From the NCBI GenBank assembly GCA_946479075.1, contig CAMLDT010000209.1, forward strand, positions 1-6,013: a stretch of DNA of 6,013 nucleotides, given 5' to 3'. How positions within the stretch are numbered: the stretch's first letter is position 1; every line of letters begins with the position of its first letter. Under the pieces are notes generated by a model, which saw only the letters and a list, made by a program, of their open reading frames with translations, searched no databases and was not told the DNA's origin. A program made the position numbers and the translations under genes. Below are positions 1-5,996 of this stretch, one piece after another. This stretch comes from an uncultured Polaromonas sp. Its GTDB lineage: Bacteria; Pseudomonadota; Gammaproteobacteria; Burkholderiales; Burkholderiaceae.

Positions 1-2402
1 TGCTGCGCAAGTGGGTCAGCTTCTGGGGCAGCAACAACTGCGACCACCAGGCCCGAATCTGCCACTCCACCACGGTGGCCGGCGTTGCGAATACCTGGGG
101 CTACGGCGCCATGACGAACTCGTACAACGACATGCAAAACAGCAAGTGCGCGTTGTACATCGGCTCGAACGCCGCCGAGGCGCACCCGGTCAGCCTGCTG
201 CACATGCTGCACTCCAAGGAGGCCGGCTGCAAGATGATCGTGGTCGATCCACGTTTTACCCGCACCGCCGCCAAGGCCGACGAGTATGTCCGCATCCGTT
301 CCGGCTCGGACATTCCCTTCCTGTTTGGCTTGCTGTACCACATCTTCCAGAACGGCTGGGAAGACAAGAAGTACATCAATGACCGTGTCTATGGCATGGA
401 AGACGTCAAAAAGGACGTTCTCGCCAAATGGACGCCTGACAAGGTGGAAGAAGCCTGTGGCGTGGGCGAGGCGCAGATGTTCAAGGTCGCACAGATGATG
501 GCCATGAACCGGCCGTCCACCCTGGTGTGGTGCATGGGACAGACCCAGCACTCGATCGGCAATGCGATGGTCCGTGCCTCGTGCATTGTTCAGCTCGCAC
601 TGGGCAATGTCGGCGTGTCCGGCGGCGGCGCCAATATCTTCCGCGGCCATGACAACGTCCAGGGCGCGACCGATATTGGTCCCAACCCTGATTCGCTGCC
701 CGGCTACTACGGTTTGGCCGAAGGTTCGTGGAAACATTTCGCCAAAGTATGGGGTGTTGACTTCGACTGGATCAAGGGTCGTTATGCCTCGACCGCCATG
801 ATGGGCAAGCCCGGCATCACGGTGTCGCGCTGGATCGACGGCGTGATGGAGAAAAACGAGCTGATCGACCAGGATGCCAATTTGCGAGGCGTCTTCTTCT
901 GGGGTCACGCACCCAATTCCCAGACCCGCGGCCTGGAGATGAAGCGGGCGATGGACATGCTGGATCTGCTGGTGGTGGTCGATCCGTACCCGTCGGCTAC
1001 TGCCGCCATGGCAGCCATGCCCGGCAAGGCTGAAGACCTGAACCCGAACCGCGCGGTTTACCTGCTGCCGGCTGCCACACAGTTTGAAACCAGTGGTTCA
1101 GTGACGGCTTCCAATCGGTCACTGCAATGGCGTGAAAAAGTGATCGAGCCCCTGTGGGAGAGCCGCAGCGACCACATGATCATGCATCAGCTCGCGGAAA
1201 AACTTGGCTTCGCCAAGGAGCTTTCCAAGAACTTCAAGATGCAGAAGGTCAAGGGGATGGATGAGCCTGTGCCTGAAGACATTTTGCGTGAAGTCAACAA
1301 CACGTGCTGGACCATCGGCTACACCGGCCAGAGCCCGGAGCGCCTGAAGGCGCACATGCGCAACATGCACCTGTTTGATGTGAAGACACTCCGATCCAAG
1401 GGTGGCAAGGACAAGGAAACGGGTTACGACACGACGGGTGATTATTTTGGTCTGCCATGGCCTTGCTGGGGCACGCCGGAGCTGAAACATCCCGGCTCGC
1501 CCAATCTCTACGACACTTCCAAACACGTCATGGATGGCGGTGGTAATTTCCGGGCCAATTTCGGCGTGGAGCGTGCAGGGGTCAACCTGCTGGCAGAAGA
1601 CGGCTCACATTCCAAGGGTGCGGACATCACCACCGGCTACCCCGAGTTCGATCACCTGCTGGTTAAAAAACTGGGCTGGTGGGATGAATTGACCGAGGCC
1701 GAGAAGGCCGCGGCGGAAGGCAAGAACTGGAAAACCGATTCGTCCGGCGGCCTGATCCGCATCGTGATGAAAAACCACGGTTGTTACCCGTTTGGCAATG
1801 CCAAGGCCCGTGCGGTGGTCTGGAACTTTCCTGATGCCATTCCCCAGCACCGGGAGGCGATTTACAGCACGCGGCCCGATTTGGTTGCCAAGTACCCGAC
1901 CCATGACGACAAAAAGGCGTTCTGGCGTTTGCCGACGCTCTACAAGACCCTGCAACAGAAAAACGTTGCTGACAAGGTCGCCGAGAAATTCCCGCTCATC
2001 CTGACGTCGGGTCGCCTGGTGGAATACGAGGGCGGCGGCGAGGAGACCCGCTCCAACCCCTGGCTGGCCGAACTGCAGCAGGAAGCTTTCGTCGAGATCA
2101 ACCCGAAGACTGCGGCAGATCGCGGGATACGCAATGGTGAGCGCGTCTGGCTGGCGGGCCCCACAGGTGCGCGCCTGAATGTTCAGGCGATGGTCACGGA
2201 GCGTGTGGGTCCTGACACGGTGTGGATGCCTTTTCACTTTTCAGGCCGCTGGCAAGGCGCCGACATGCTCGCTTATTACCCCAGCGGCGCGGCGCCCGTG
2301 GTGCGCGGTGAGGCAGTCAACACCGCGACCACCTACGGTTATGACAGCGTCACGATGATGCAGGAAACGAAAACGACGGTCTGCAACATCGAGCGGGCAT
2401 GA
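1..2402 (+). CDS. fdhA: Formate dehydrogenase large (alpha) catalytic subunit, 5'-truncated by window edge
   Basis: Molybdopterin (bis-MGD) subunit that oxidises formate to CO2. The frame is open from base 3 to the TGA at 2400-2402, giving 799 visible residues; the N-terminus, expected to hold a Tat signal and a [4Fe-4S] Cys motif, lies upstream. Window residue 20 (TGC at 60-62) in ARICHSTT aligns with the metal-ligand selenocysteine of E. coli FdhF/FdnG (ARVUHGP), followed by the conserved active-site His21. RGHDNVQGATD places the conserved Arg at residue 214; the 194-residue Cys-Arg spacing matches FdhF Sec140-Arg333. NAAEAHPVS and VVDPRFTRTA are typical cofactor-binding motifs. Roughly residues 400-660 are much longer than the matching part of FdhF. 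The C-terminal dinucleotide-binding domain starts near residue 662 (FPLILTSGRLVEYEGGG). The GTG at 75 is an internal Val, because homology continues upstream of it. Followed after 91 bases by fdhB. Whether the metal is Mo or W cannot be told from sequence. Confidence 0.96.
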   Translation, partial: LRKWVSFWGSNNCDHQARICHSTTVAGVANTWGYGAMTNSYNDMQNSKCALYIGSNAAEAHPVSLLHMLHSKEAGCKMIVVDPRFTRTAAKADEYVRIRSGSDIPFLFGLLYHIFQNGWEDKKYINDRVYGMEDVKKDVLAKWTPDKVEEACGVGEAQMFKVAQMMAMNRPSTLVWCMGQTQHSIGNAMVRASCIVQLALGNVGVSGGGANIFRGHDNVQGATDIGPNPDSLPGYYGLAEGSWKHFAKVWGVDFDWIKGRYASTAMMGKPGITVSRWIDGVMEKNELIDQDANLRGVFFWGHAPNSQTRGLEMKRAMDMLDLLVVVDPYPSATAAMAAMPGKAEDLNPNRAVYLLPAATQFETSGSVTASNRSLQWREKVIEPLWESRSDHMIMHQLAEKLGFAKELSKNFKMQKVKGMDEPVPEDILREVNNTCWTIGYTGQSPERLKAHMRNMHLFDVKTLRSKGGKDKETGYDTTGDYFGLPWPCWGTPELKHPGSPNLYDTSKHVMDGGGNFRANFGVERAGVNLLAEDGSHSKGADITTGYPEFDHLLVKKLGWWDELTEAEKAAAEGKNWKTDSSGGLIRIVMKNHGCYPFGNAKARAVVWNFPDAIPQHREAIYSTRPDLVAKYPTHDDKKAFWRLPTLYKTLQQKNVADKVAEKFPLILTSGRLVEYEGGGEETRSNPWLAELQQEAFVEINPKTAADRGIRNGERVWLAGPTGARLNVQAMVTERVGPDTVWMPFHFSGRWQGADMLAYYPSGAAPVVRGEAVNTATTYGYDSVTMMQETKTTVCNIERA

Positions 2403-2431
2403 CCTGCACGCTTTTCACTTCGTGTAATACG

Positions 2432-2480
2432 CTGCCCCTGGAGGGGGCCGCTTTTTCCTTGGGACAGCCCGGCGGAAAAA
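2432..2480. repeat. G+C-rich palindromic, REP-like intergenic element between fdhA and fdhB
   Basis: The 91-base gap between fdhA and fdhB holds two adjacent inverted repeats. The first is CCCCT (2435-2439), GG, AGGGG (2442-2446). The second is TTTTTCC (2452-2458) pairing with GGAAAAA (2474-2480), enclosing a smaller GGG/CCC pairing (2461-2463 with 2468-2470). From memory, similar motifs (a CCCCTGAGGGGG-type palindrome followed by a GGGACGGCCCGGCGG-type block) recur between genes in Comamonadaceae genomes; this was not checked. In the mRNA it could fold as tandem hairpins between cistrons and affect stability or fdhA:fdhB stoichiometry. It is not a canonical terminator, because the second stem ends in A residues rather than a T run. 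Confidence 0.45.
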
Positions 2481-2482
2481 AT

Positions 2483-2489
2483 AAGGAGA
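2483..2489 (+). promoter_or_regulatory. Ribosome binding site of fdhB
   Basis: AAGGAGA lies 4 bases before the ATG at 2494, a strong Shine-Dalgarno match. It fixes the fdhB start and shows that fdhB is translated independently of fdhA despite the 91-base gap. Confidence 0.8.
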
Positions 2490-2493
2490 AATC

Positions 2494-3111
2494 ATGGCAA
2501 GAATGAAATTCGTCTGTGACGCCGAGCGCTGTATCGAGTGCAATGGCTGCGTCACTGCCTGCAAGAACGAAAACGAAGTGCCGTGGGGCGTGAATCGCCG
2601 CCGTGTGGTCACGCTCAATGACGGCGTTCCCGGCGAGAAGTCCATCTCTGTCGCCTGCATGCATTGCAGCGATGCACCGTGCATGGCGGTTTGCCCCGTC
2701 AACTGCTTTTATCGCACCGATGAAGGTGTGGTGCTGCACGACAAGGACGTGTGCATTGGCTGCGGCTACTGCTCTTATGCCTGCCCCTTCGGCGCCCCGC
2801 AGTTTCCGTCGCAGGGCACGTTTGGCGTGCGCGGCAAGATGGACAAGTGCACTTTCTGCGCTGGCGGCCCCGAAGCCAACGGCAGCCAGGCCGAATTTGA
2901 AAAATATGGGCGCAACCGCCTTGCCGAGGGCAAGCTGCCTGCCTGTGCGGAGATGTGCTCCACCAAGGCCCTGCTCGCCGGTGATGGCGATGTTGTCGCA
3001 GACATCTTCCGCAATCGGGTGGTTCAGCGCGGCAAGGGCGCTGAGGTCTGGGGCTGGGGCACCGCCTACGGCTCGAAACAGGCCGGCCAACCTAACGGAG
3101 GCAAATCATGA
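2494..3111 (+). CDS. fdhB: Formate dehydrogenase iron-sulfur (beta) subunit, FDH3-type
   Basis: Ferredoxin-like electron-transfer subunit of 205 residues that carries electrons from FdhA to cytochrome b. Sixteen cysteines form four [4Fe-4S] sites: C13/C16/C19/C23, C55/C58/C63/C67, C87/C90/C93/C97, and C119/C122 with C151/C155. The third and first groups are classical CxxCxxCxxxC motifs, and the last is split by a loop of about 28 residues, as in DMSO-reductase-family beta subunits. Cys8 and Cys71 are extra. There is no signal peptide, so it probably crosses the membrane as a passenger with Tat-exported FdhA. E. coli FdnH is about 294 residues with a C-terminal transmembrane anchor; here the tail after C155 (GDGDVVADIFRNRVV and a Gly-rich end) is hydrophilic and has no anchor. 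The TGA stop overlaps the start of the next gene (ATGA, 3108-3111), implying translational coupling. Confidence 0.96.
   Translation: MARMKFVCDAERCIECNGCVTACKNENEVPWGVNRRRVVTLNDGVPGEKSISVACMHCSDAPCMAVCPVNCFYRTDEGVVLHDKDVCIGCGYCSYACPFGAPQFPSQGTFGVRGKMDKCTFCAGGPEANGSQAEFEKYGRNRLAEGKLPACAEMCSTKALLAGDGDVVADIFRNRVVQRGKGAEVWGWGTAYGSKQAGQPNGGKS
3097..3101 (+). promoter_or_regulatory. Ribosome binding site of the small lipoprotein gene
   Basis: GGAGG lies inside the last codons of fdhB, 6 bases before the ATG at 3108 and 9 before a second in-frame ATG at 3111. Both starts are possible and differ by one Met. The site supports the view that this short reading frame is a real gene. Confidence 0.75.
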
Positions 3112-3338
3112 TGCGCTTCATTCTGCTTGGTGCCATGGCTGCGGCGCTGGCTGGCTGCGGCGAAAAGCCGCAAACCGCCTCTGGCGTGAAAAGTGATGAA
3201 CAGCCGTTCCAGAGCGTGACCGGTCCCGGCAGCGTCTTCAACGCCCCCGGCTGGAAAGCTGGTGACAAGACCGCCTGGGAGCAGCAGCTCAAGACTCGTC
3301 TGCAAAACGGGCAAAACGACTACAACCGCATCAAATAA
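3108..3338 (+). CDS. Small predicted lipoprotein encoded between fdhB and fdhC
   Basis: A 76-residue protein with no function I can name. Residues 1-16 form a short lipoprotein signal (MMRF, then a hydrophobic stretch) ending in a clear lipobox, LAGC, with Cys17 as the lipidation site. The mature part is 60 residues. It starts GEKPQTASG, continues with a Gly/Pro-containing region (TGPGSVFNAPGWKAGDK) and ends in a charged, probably helical tail rich in Gln, Asn and Lys. Gly follows the lipidated Cys, so the E. coli +2 rule gives no inner-membrane retention signal. It has a good ribosome site, overlaps fdhB by 4 bases and ends 12 bases before fdhC, so it is co-expressed with the enzyme subunits. 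A role as an accessory or assembly factor of the periplasmic formate dehydrogenase is inferred from location only. No transmembrane helix other than the signal and no cofactor motif is visible. Confidence 0.85.
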   Translation: MMRFILLGAMAAALAGCGEKPQTASGVKSDEQPFQSVTGPGSVFNAPGWKAGDKTAWEQQLKTRLQNGQNDYNRIK

Positions 3339-3345
3339 GAGGGAG
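3339..3345 (+). promoter_or_regulatory. Ribosome binding site that decides the fdhC start
   Basis: GAGGGAG ends 5 bases before the ATG at 3351. A GTG at 3345, two codons upstream in the same frame, overlaps this site and would have no ribosome site of its own, so ATG 3351 is preferred. Confidence 0.75.
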
Positions 3346-3350
3346 TGCCC

Positions 3351-4538
3351 ATGCAACGCCCATCGCGAGTTCTGGCCGCTCTGGCTTTTGTGGTCCTGGG
3401 GTGGTCTGCAGCCGTTTCGGCGCAGACCGCAGCGTCGGCGGCTGCGGCTACAGCGCCGCCCGCCCCGGCCGCTACTGCGGCGCCGGGTGGCATCCAGGGG
3501 CAAAATATTTTTGAGGTCAAGCCGGACGCCAGTGCTGATCCCAACTACGCCAACCAGACCAATGGCGAGCGTGCAAAAGTCCAGCCCGGCAACAATGCGC
3601 CGATGTGGCGTCAGGTGGGGCAGGGTGTCACCGGTTTCAGCAGTTTGCCCAAAAGCGAAGCGCCCGAAGCCGGCAACCTGATTCAGCCGACGGTGCAATA
3701 TCCCGGCTCGCGCCTGACCAGCGCGGGCGAAGCCTGGCGGCAAGTCCGCAACAACTGGATCATTCCCTACGGCGGATCGCTGTTCCTGATTGTTGTGCTG
3801 GCCATCGCGATTTTTTATTTCACCAAGGGCAGCATCAAGACCCACGGTGCCGATACGGGCCGCAAGATTGAGCGTTTCACGCCTTTCGAACGCGCGGCGC
3901 ACTGGTCCAATGCCATCGCTTTCTGCGTTCTCGCCATCTCCGGGCTGGTGATGGCTTTCGGCAAGTTTTTCCTGTTGCCTGTCATGGGGCACACCTTGTT
4001 TGGCTGGTTGACGTATGTGCTCAAAACTGCCCACAATTTTGCCGGCCCCTTGTTTGCCGTGTCCCTGGTGATCGTGTTTTTCACATTTCTGCGCGACAAC
4101 TGGCCGCAAAAAGGCGATTTGAAATGGCTGGCCAAAGGAGGCGGCCTGATCTCCGGCGACGAGCCTGCGTCGAATCGCTTCAATGCCGGTGAAAAGCTGA
4201 TTTTCTGGGGTGGCGTGTTTTTCCTCGGCATCATCGTTGTGGGCTCGGGTTTGATGCTCGACAAGCTGTTCCCCGGCCTGGTGTACGAGCGCGGAACCAT
4301 GCAGGTGGCGCACATGATCCACGCGGTTGCCACCGTGCTGATGATGTGCATGTTCCTGGGCCATATTTATCTCGGCACCATCGGTATGGATGGCGCTTAC
4401 AAAGCCATGAAGACCGGTTATGTGGACGAGGCCTGGGCCAGGGACCACCACGCCTACTGGTACGAAGACATTCAGGCCGGCAAGATCCCGGCCCAGCGCA
4501 GCGAACCCGACACACCCGGCCGAACCGTGCAAGTCTGA
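3351..4538 (+). CDS. fdhC: Formate dehydrogenase cytochrome b556 (gamma) subunit with periplasmic N-terminal extension
   Basis: A 395-residue membrane anchor that receives electrons from FdhB and reduces quinone. Residues 1-24 are a signal peptide with a probable cut after AVSA. An Ala/Pro-rich linker (about 27-47) and a soluble region to about 137 follow. Residues 139-157 form an extra membrane helix. The FdnI-like core then has four helices (about 187-209, 228-247, 283-303, 319-341). Four haem-ligand histidines align with E. coli FdnI H18, H57, H155 and H169: H184 (ERAAHW), H228 (TAHNFAG), H324 (MIHAVAT) and H338 (LGHIYLG), the last two 14 apart as in FdnI. RFNAGEKLIFW (276-286) and the WARDHHAYWY tail (362-371) are also family hallmarks. 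FdnI is about 217 residues, so some 165 residues are added at the N-terminus. The extra helix keeps the core in the FdnI orientation if the signal peptide is cleaved. It lies 12 bases after the lipoprotein gene. Confidence 0.95.
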   Translation: MQRPSRVLAALAFVVLGWSAAVSAQTAASAAAATAPPAPAATAAPGGIQGQNIFEVKPDASADPNYANQTNGERAKVQPGNNAPMWRQVGQGVTGFSSLPKSEAPEAGNLIQPTVQYPGSRLTSAGEAWRQVRNNWIIPYGGSLFLIVVLAIAIFYFTKGSIKTHGADTGRKIERFTPFERAAHWSNAIAFCVLAISGLVMAFGKFFLLPVMGHTLFGWLTYVLKTAHNFAGPLFAVSLVIVFFTFLRDNWPQKGDLKWLAKGGGLISGDEPASNRFNAGEKLIFWGGVFFLGIIVVGSGLMLDKLFPGLVYERGTMQVAHMIHAVATVLMMCMFLGHIYLGTIGMDGAYKAMKTGYVDEAWARDHHAYWYEDIQAGKIPAQRSEPDTPGRTVQV

Positions 4539-4552
4539 AAGCGAGAACCCGC

Positions 4553-4939
4553 ATGAAAAAAATCCTTATCACCGTATGCCTCGCTGGCCTGCCTTTGCTG
4601 TCGCTGGCCAAACTGCCTCCATTGAATGACGAGGCCAAGGCCAAGGCCGCTGAAGCTGCCGCGAAAACGGCCTGGGCCGGCAAGGTCGAGGCCTTCAAGC
4701 TCTGCAAGGTCCAGGACCAGGTCGCTGCCGCCTATTTCAAAAGCGCCAAGGCGGCGGGCAAGGACACCAAGCCGCCCAGCACTGTGCCGGCGTGTGCGGA
4801 ACCCGGCCCGTTTGTCTATACGCCACCTGAGTCCAAACCCCTGGAGGCTTCAGGCGCACATTCACCGGCAGGCAATGCCACCAGCCCGCCAAGCACCAAA
4901 CAGCCTGATGCCGTGCTCAATCCCGCCAAAAAATCCTGA
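4553..4939 (+). CDS. Secreted protein of unknown function at the end of the fdh operon
   Basis: A 128-residue protein that I recognise only as a hypothetical neighbour of formate dehydrogenase genes. Residues 1-19 form a Sec signal peptide (MKK, hydrophobic core, SLA), with likely cleavage before KLPPL. The mature part begins with an Ala/Lys/Glu-rich segment predicted as helix (residues 25-70). It holds two cysteines, C51 (FKLCKVQD) and C81 (VPACAEPG), 30 residues apart, which could form a disulfide in the periplasm. From about residue 83 it is Pro/Ser/Thr/Lys-rich and probably disordered. There is no lipobox, no CxxCH haem site and no transmembrane helix after the signal. The ATG at 4553 begins 14 bases after the fdhC stop; only a weak purine stretch (GCGAGAA, 4541-4547) precedes it. 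The frame is open further upstream, but that part overlaps fdhC and would put the signal peptide inside the protein. It is the last gene before the terminator. Confidence 0.82.
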   Translation: MKKILITVCLAGLPLLSLAKLPPLNDEAKAKAAEAAAKTAWAGKVEAFKLCKVQDQVAAAYFKSAKAAGKDTKPPSTVPACAEPGPFVYTPPESKPLEASGAHSPAGNATSPPSTKQPDAVLNPAKKS

Positions 4940-4956
4940 GTTCAGTTCTGGAAAAC

Positions 4957-4995
4957 AAGGCCGGCACCGCAAGGTGTCGGCCTTTTCTTTTTGTT
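4957..4995 (+). terminator. Intrinsic terminator of the fdhAB-lipoprotein-fdhC operon
   Basis: A 12-base stem, AAGGCCGGCACC (4957-4968), pairs with GGTGTCGGCCTT (4973-4984) with one G-U pair. A GCAA (GNRA) tetraloop at 4969-4972 closes it. It is followed by a T-rich tract (TTCTTTTTGTT). It starts 17 bases after the stop of the 128-residue protein gene and ends only about 14 bases before fdhD. An A-rich run on the left side (4952-4955) gives it a weak bidirectional character, but no minus-strand gene is present to use it. Confidence 0.9.
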
Positions 4996-5008
4996 GTAGT
5001 CTCCCGGG

Positions 5009-5887
5009 ATGTCCCTGTCTTCTTTGCCCCACCTCACGCGCGCGCAGGCGCCGCTGACCTGCGAGATCGATACCGTCAATGAATACGGTGAGCGCCTCAC
5101 GGTTGCCATTCCTGCGGAGCGCGCACTGACGGTGTATGTCGACAAACGTGAACTCGTGACCTTGATGACCCTGGGGGCCCACCCGGAACTGCTGGTCCTG
5201 GGTTACCTGCGCAATCAGCGCCTGATCCGGGAGGTGGGTGACATCGAATCCATCACGGTGGACTGGGACGTCGGTGCCGCGGCCGTCAAAACGCGGCACG
5301 GCATCGCCGACATTGAGGAAAAAACCGCCAAACGCGTCGTCACGACGGGCTGCGGGCAGGGCAGCGTGTTCGGCGGCCTGATGGATGAGGTGGATGAAAT
5401 CGTCCTGCCGGCCGATGCCTGTCTCACGCAGGCTCAGCTTTACGGGCTGGTCAACAGCATCCGGCTCAAAGAGACCACTTACAAGTCCGCCGGTTCGGTG
5501 CATGCCTGCGCCTTGTTTGCCATGACGGCCGGCGATCCCGAAATGCTTTTGTTTGTTGAAGATGTGGGGCGCCATAACGCGATCGACACCATCGCCGGCT
5601 GGATCGCCATGCAGGACAGTCCGGCGGTGAGCCAGGCCAACAAGGTTTTTTACACCACCGGCCGCCTGACCAGCGAAATGGTCATCAAGTCGGCGCAGAT
5701 GGGGGTGCCGATTGTGGTTTCACGCAGTGGCATCACGCAAATGGGCCACCAGGTCGCGCAGACGGTCGGCCTGTGCGCCATCGGCCGGGCGACCAACCGG
5801 CGGTTTGTGTGTTACTCCGCCCCGCAGCGGTTGCAACTGCAGCCGGAGCTCGCCGGCCCGAAATTGCGCCCGCCCGCCGAATCCTAG
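5009..5887 (+). CDS. fdhD: Formate dehydrogenase accessory sulfurtransferase FdhD
   Basis: A cytoplasmic maturation factor, 292 residues (E. coli FdhD is about 277). In E. coli it carries sulfur from IscS to the bis-MGD cofactor, making the sulfido ligand that formate dehydrogenase needs. Family motifs are present: HPELLVLGYL (58-67), SVHACALF (163-170), EDVGRHNAID (184-193), TTGRLTSEMVIKSAQMG (216-232), VVSRSG (236-241) and GRATNRRFVCYS (259-270). The E. coli CxxC loop is represented by GCGQGS, with Cys115 kept but Gly118 in place of the second Cys. ATG 5009 is the first possible start, since an in-frame TAG sits at 4997-4999; the next in-frame ATG (Met53) would cut into the conserved domain. 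No clear Shine-Dalgarno site precedes the ATG. The gene follows a terminator almost directly, so it depends on readthrough or on a promoter that I cannot locate. Confidence 0.95.
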   Translation: MSLSSLPHLTRAQAPLTCEIDTVNEYGERLTVAIPAERALTVYVDKRELVTLMTLGAHPELLVLGYLRNQRLIREVGDIESITVDWDVGAAAVKTRHGIADIEEKTAKRVVTTGCGQGSVFGGLMDEVDEIVLPADACLTQAQLYGLVNSIRLKETTYKSAGSVHACALFAMTAGDPEMLLFVEDVGRHNAIDTIAGWIAMQDSPAVSQANKVFYTTGRLTSEMVIKSAQMGVPIVVSRSGITQMGHQVAQTVGLCAIGRATNRRFVCYSAPQRLQLQPELAGPKLRPPAES

Positions 5888-5996
5888 GCCAGTCTCGTGG
5901 CAGCTTGCCGCCAAATCCCGGAACGGAGCCAGGGGCAGGGTGTTTGCGTTAAGGTGGGCGCCTGCCGACGAGCAACCAACGAGCAATCCACCATCC

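Noticed and set aside
75..77. GTG at 75 as the start of the large subunit
   Set aside because: The 24 codons before it continue the same protein and contain the essential ARICH metal-ligand motif, so the gene begins outside the window.
2432..2480. The fdhA-fdhB gap as a full transcription terminator
   Set aside because: The stems are short or enclose a long loop, and the second is followed by A residues and the fdhB ribosome site rather than a T tract. Termination there would also separate obligate subunits.
2350..3090. A 246-codon minus-strand open frame opposite fdhB
   Set aside because: It is a shadow of the cysteine-rich FdhB frame, with an Ala/His-rich product and no domain.
3345..3347. 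GTG at 3345 as the fdhC start
   Set aside because: It lies within the purine-rich ribosome site that is well placed for ATG 3351, and that ATG gives a normal signal peptide.
3425..3490. GCG/GCC-rich stretch in fdhC as a possible DNA repeat
   Set aside because: It encodes an Ala/Pro-rich linker right after the signal peptide. The repetition follows from the protein composition and has no regular unit.
3066..4532. A 488-codon open frame on the minus strand, antisense to fdhC and the lipoprotein gene
   Set aside because: The plus strand here encodes a clear cytochrome b with haem ligands and family motifs. The minus frame is a codon-bias shadow typical of G+C-rich DNA, and its product has low-complexity His/Arg/Gly-rich sequence with no recognisable domain.
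4862..5575. A 237-codon minus-strand open frame overlapping fdhD and the terminator
   Set aside because: It is antisense to conserved FdhD motifs, runs through the terminator hairpin and shows no family resemblance.
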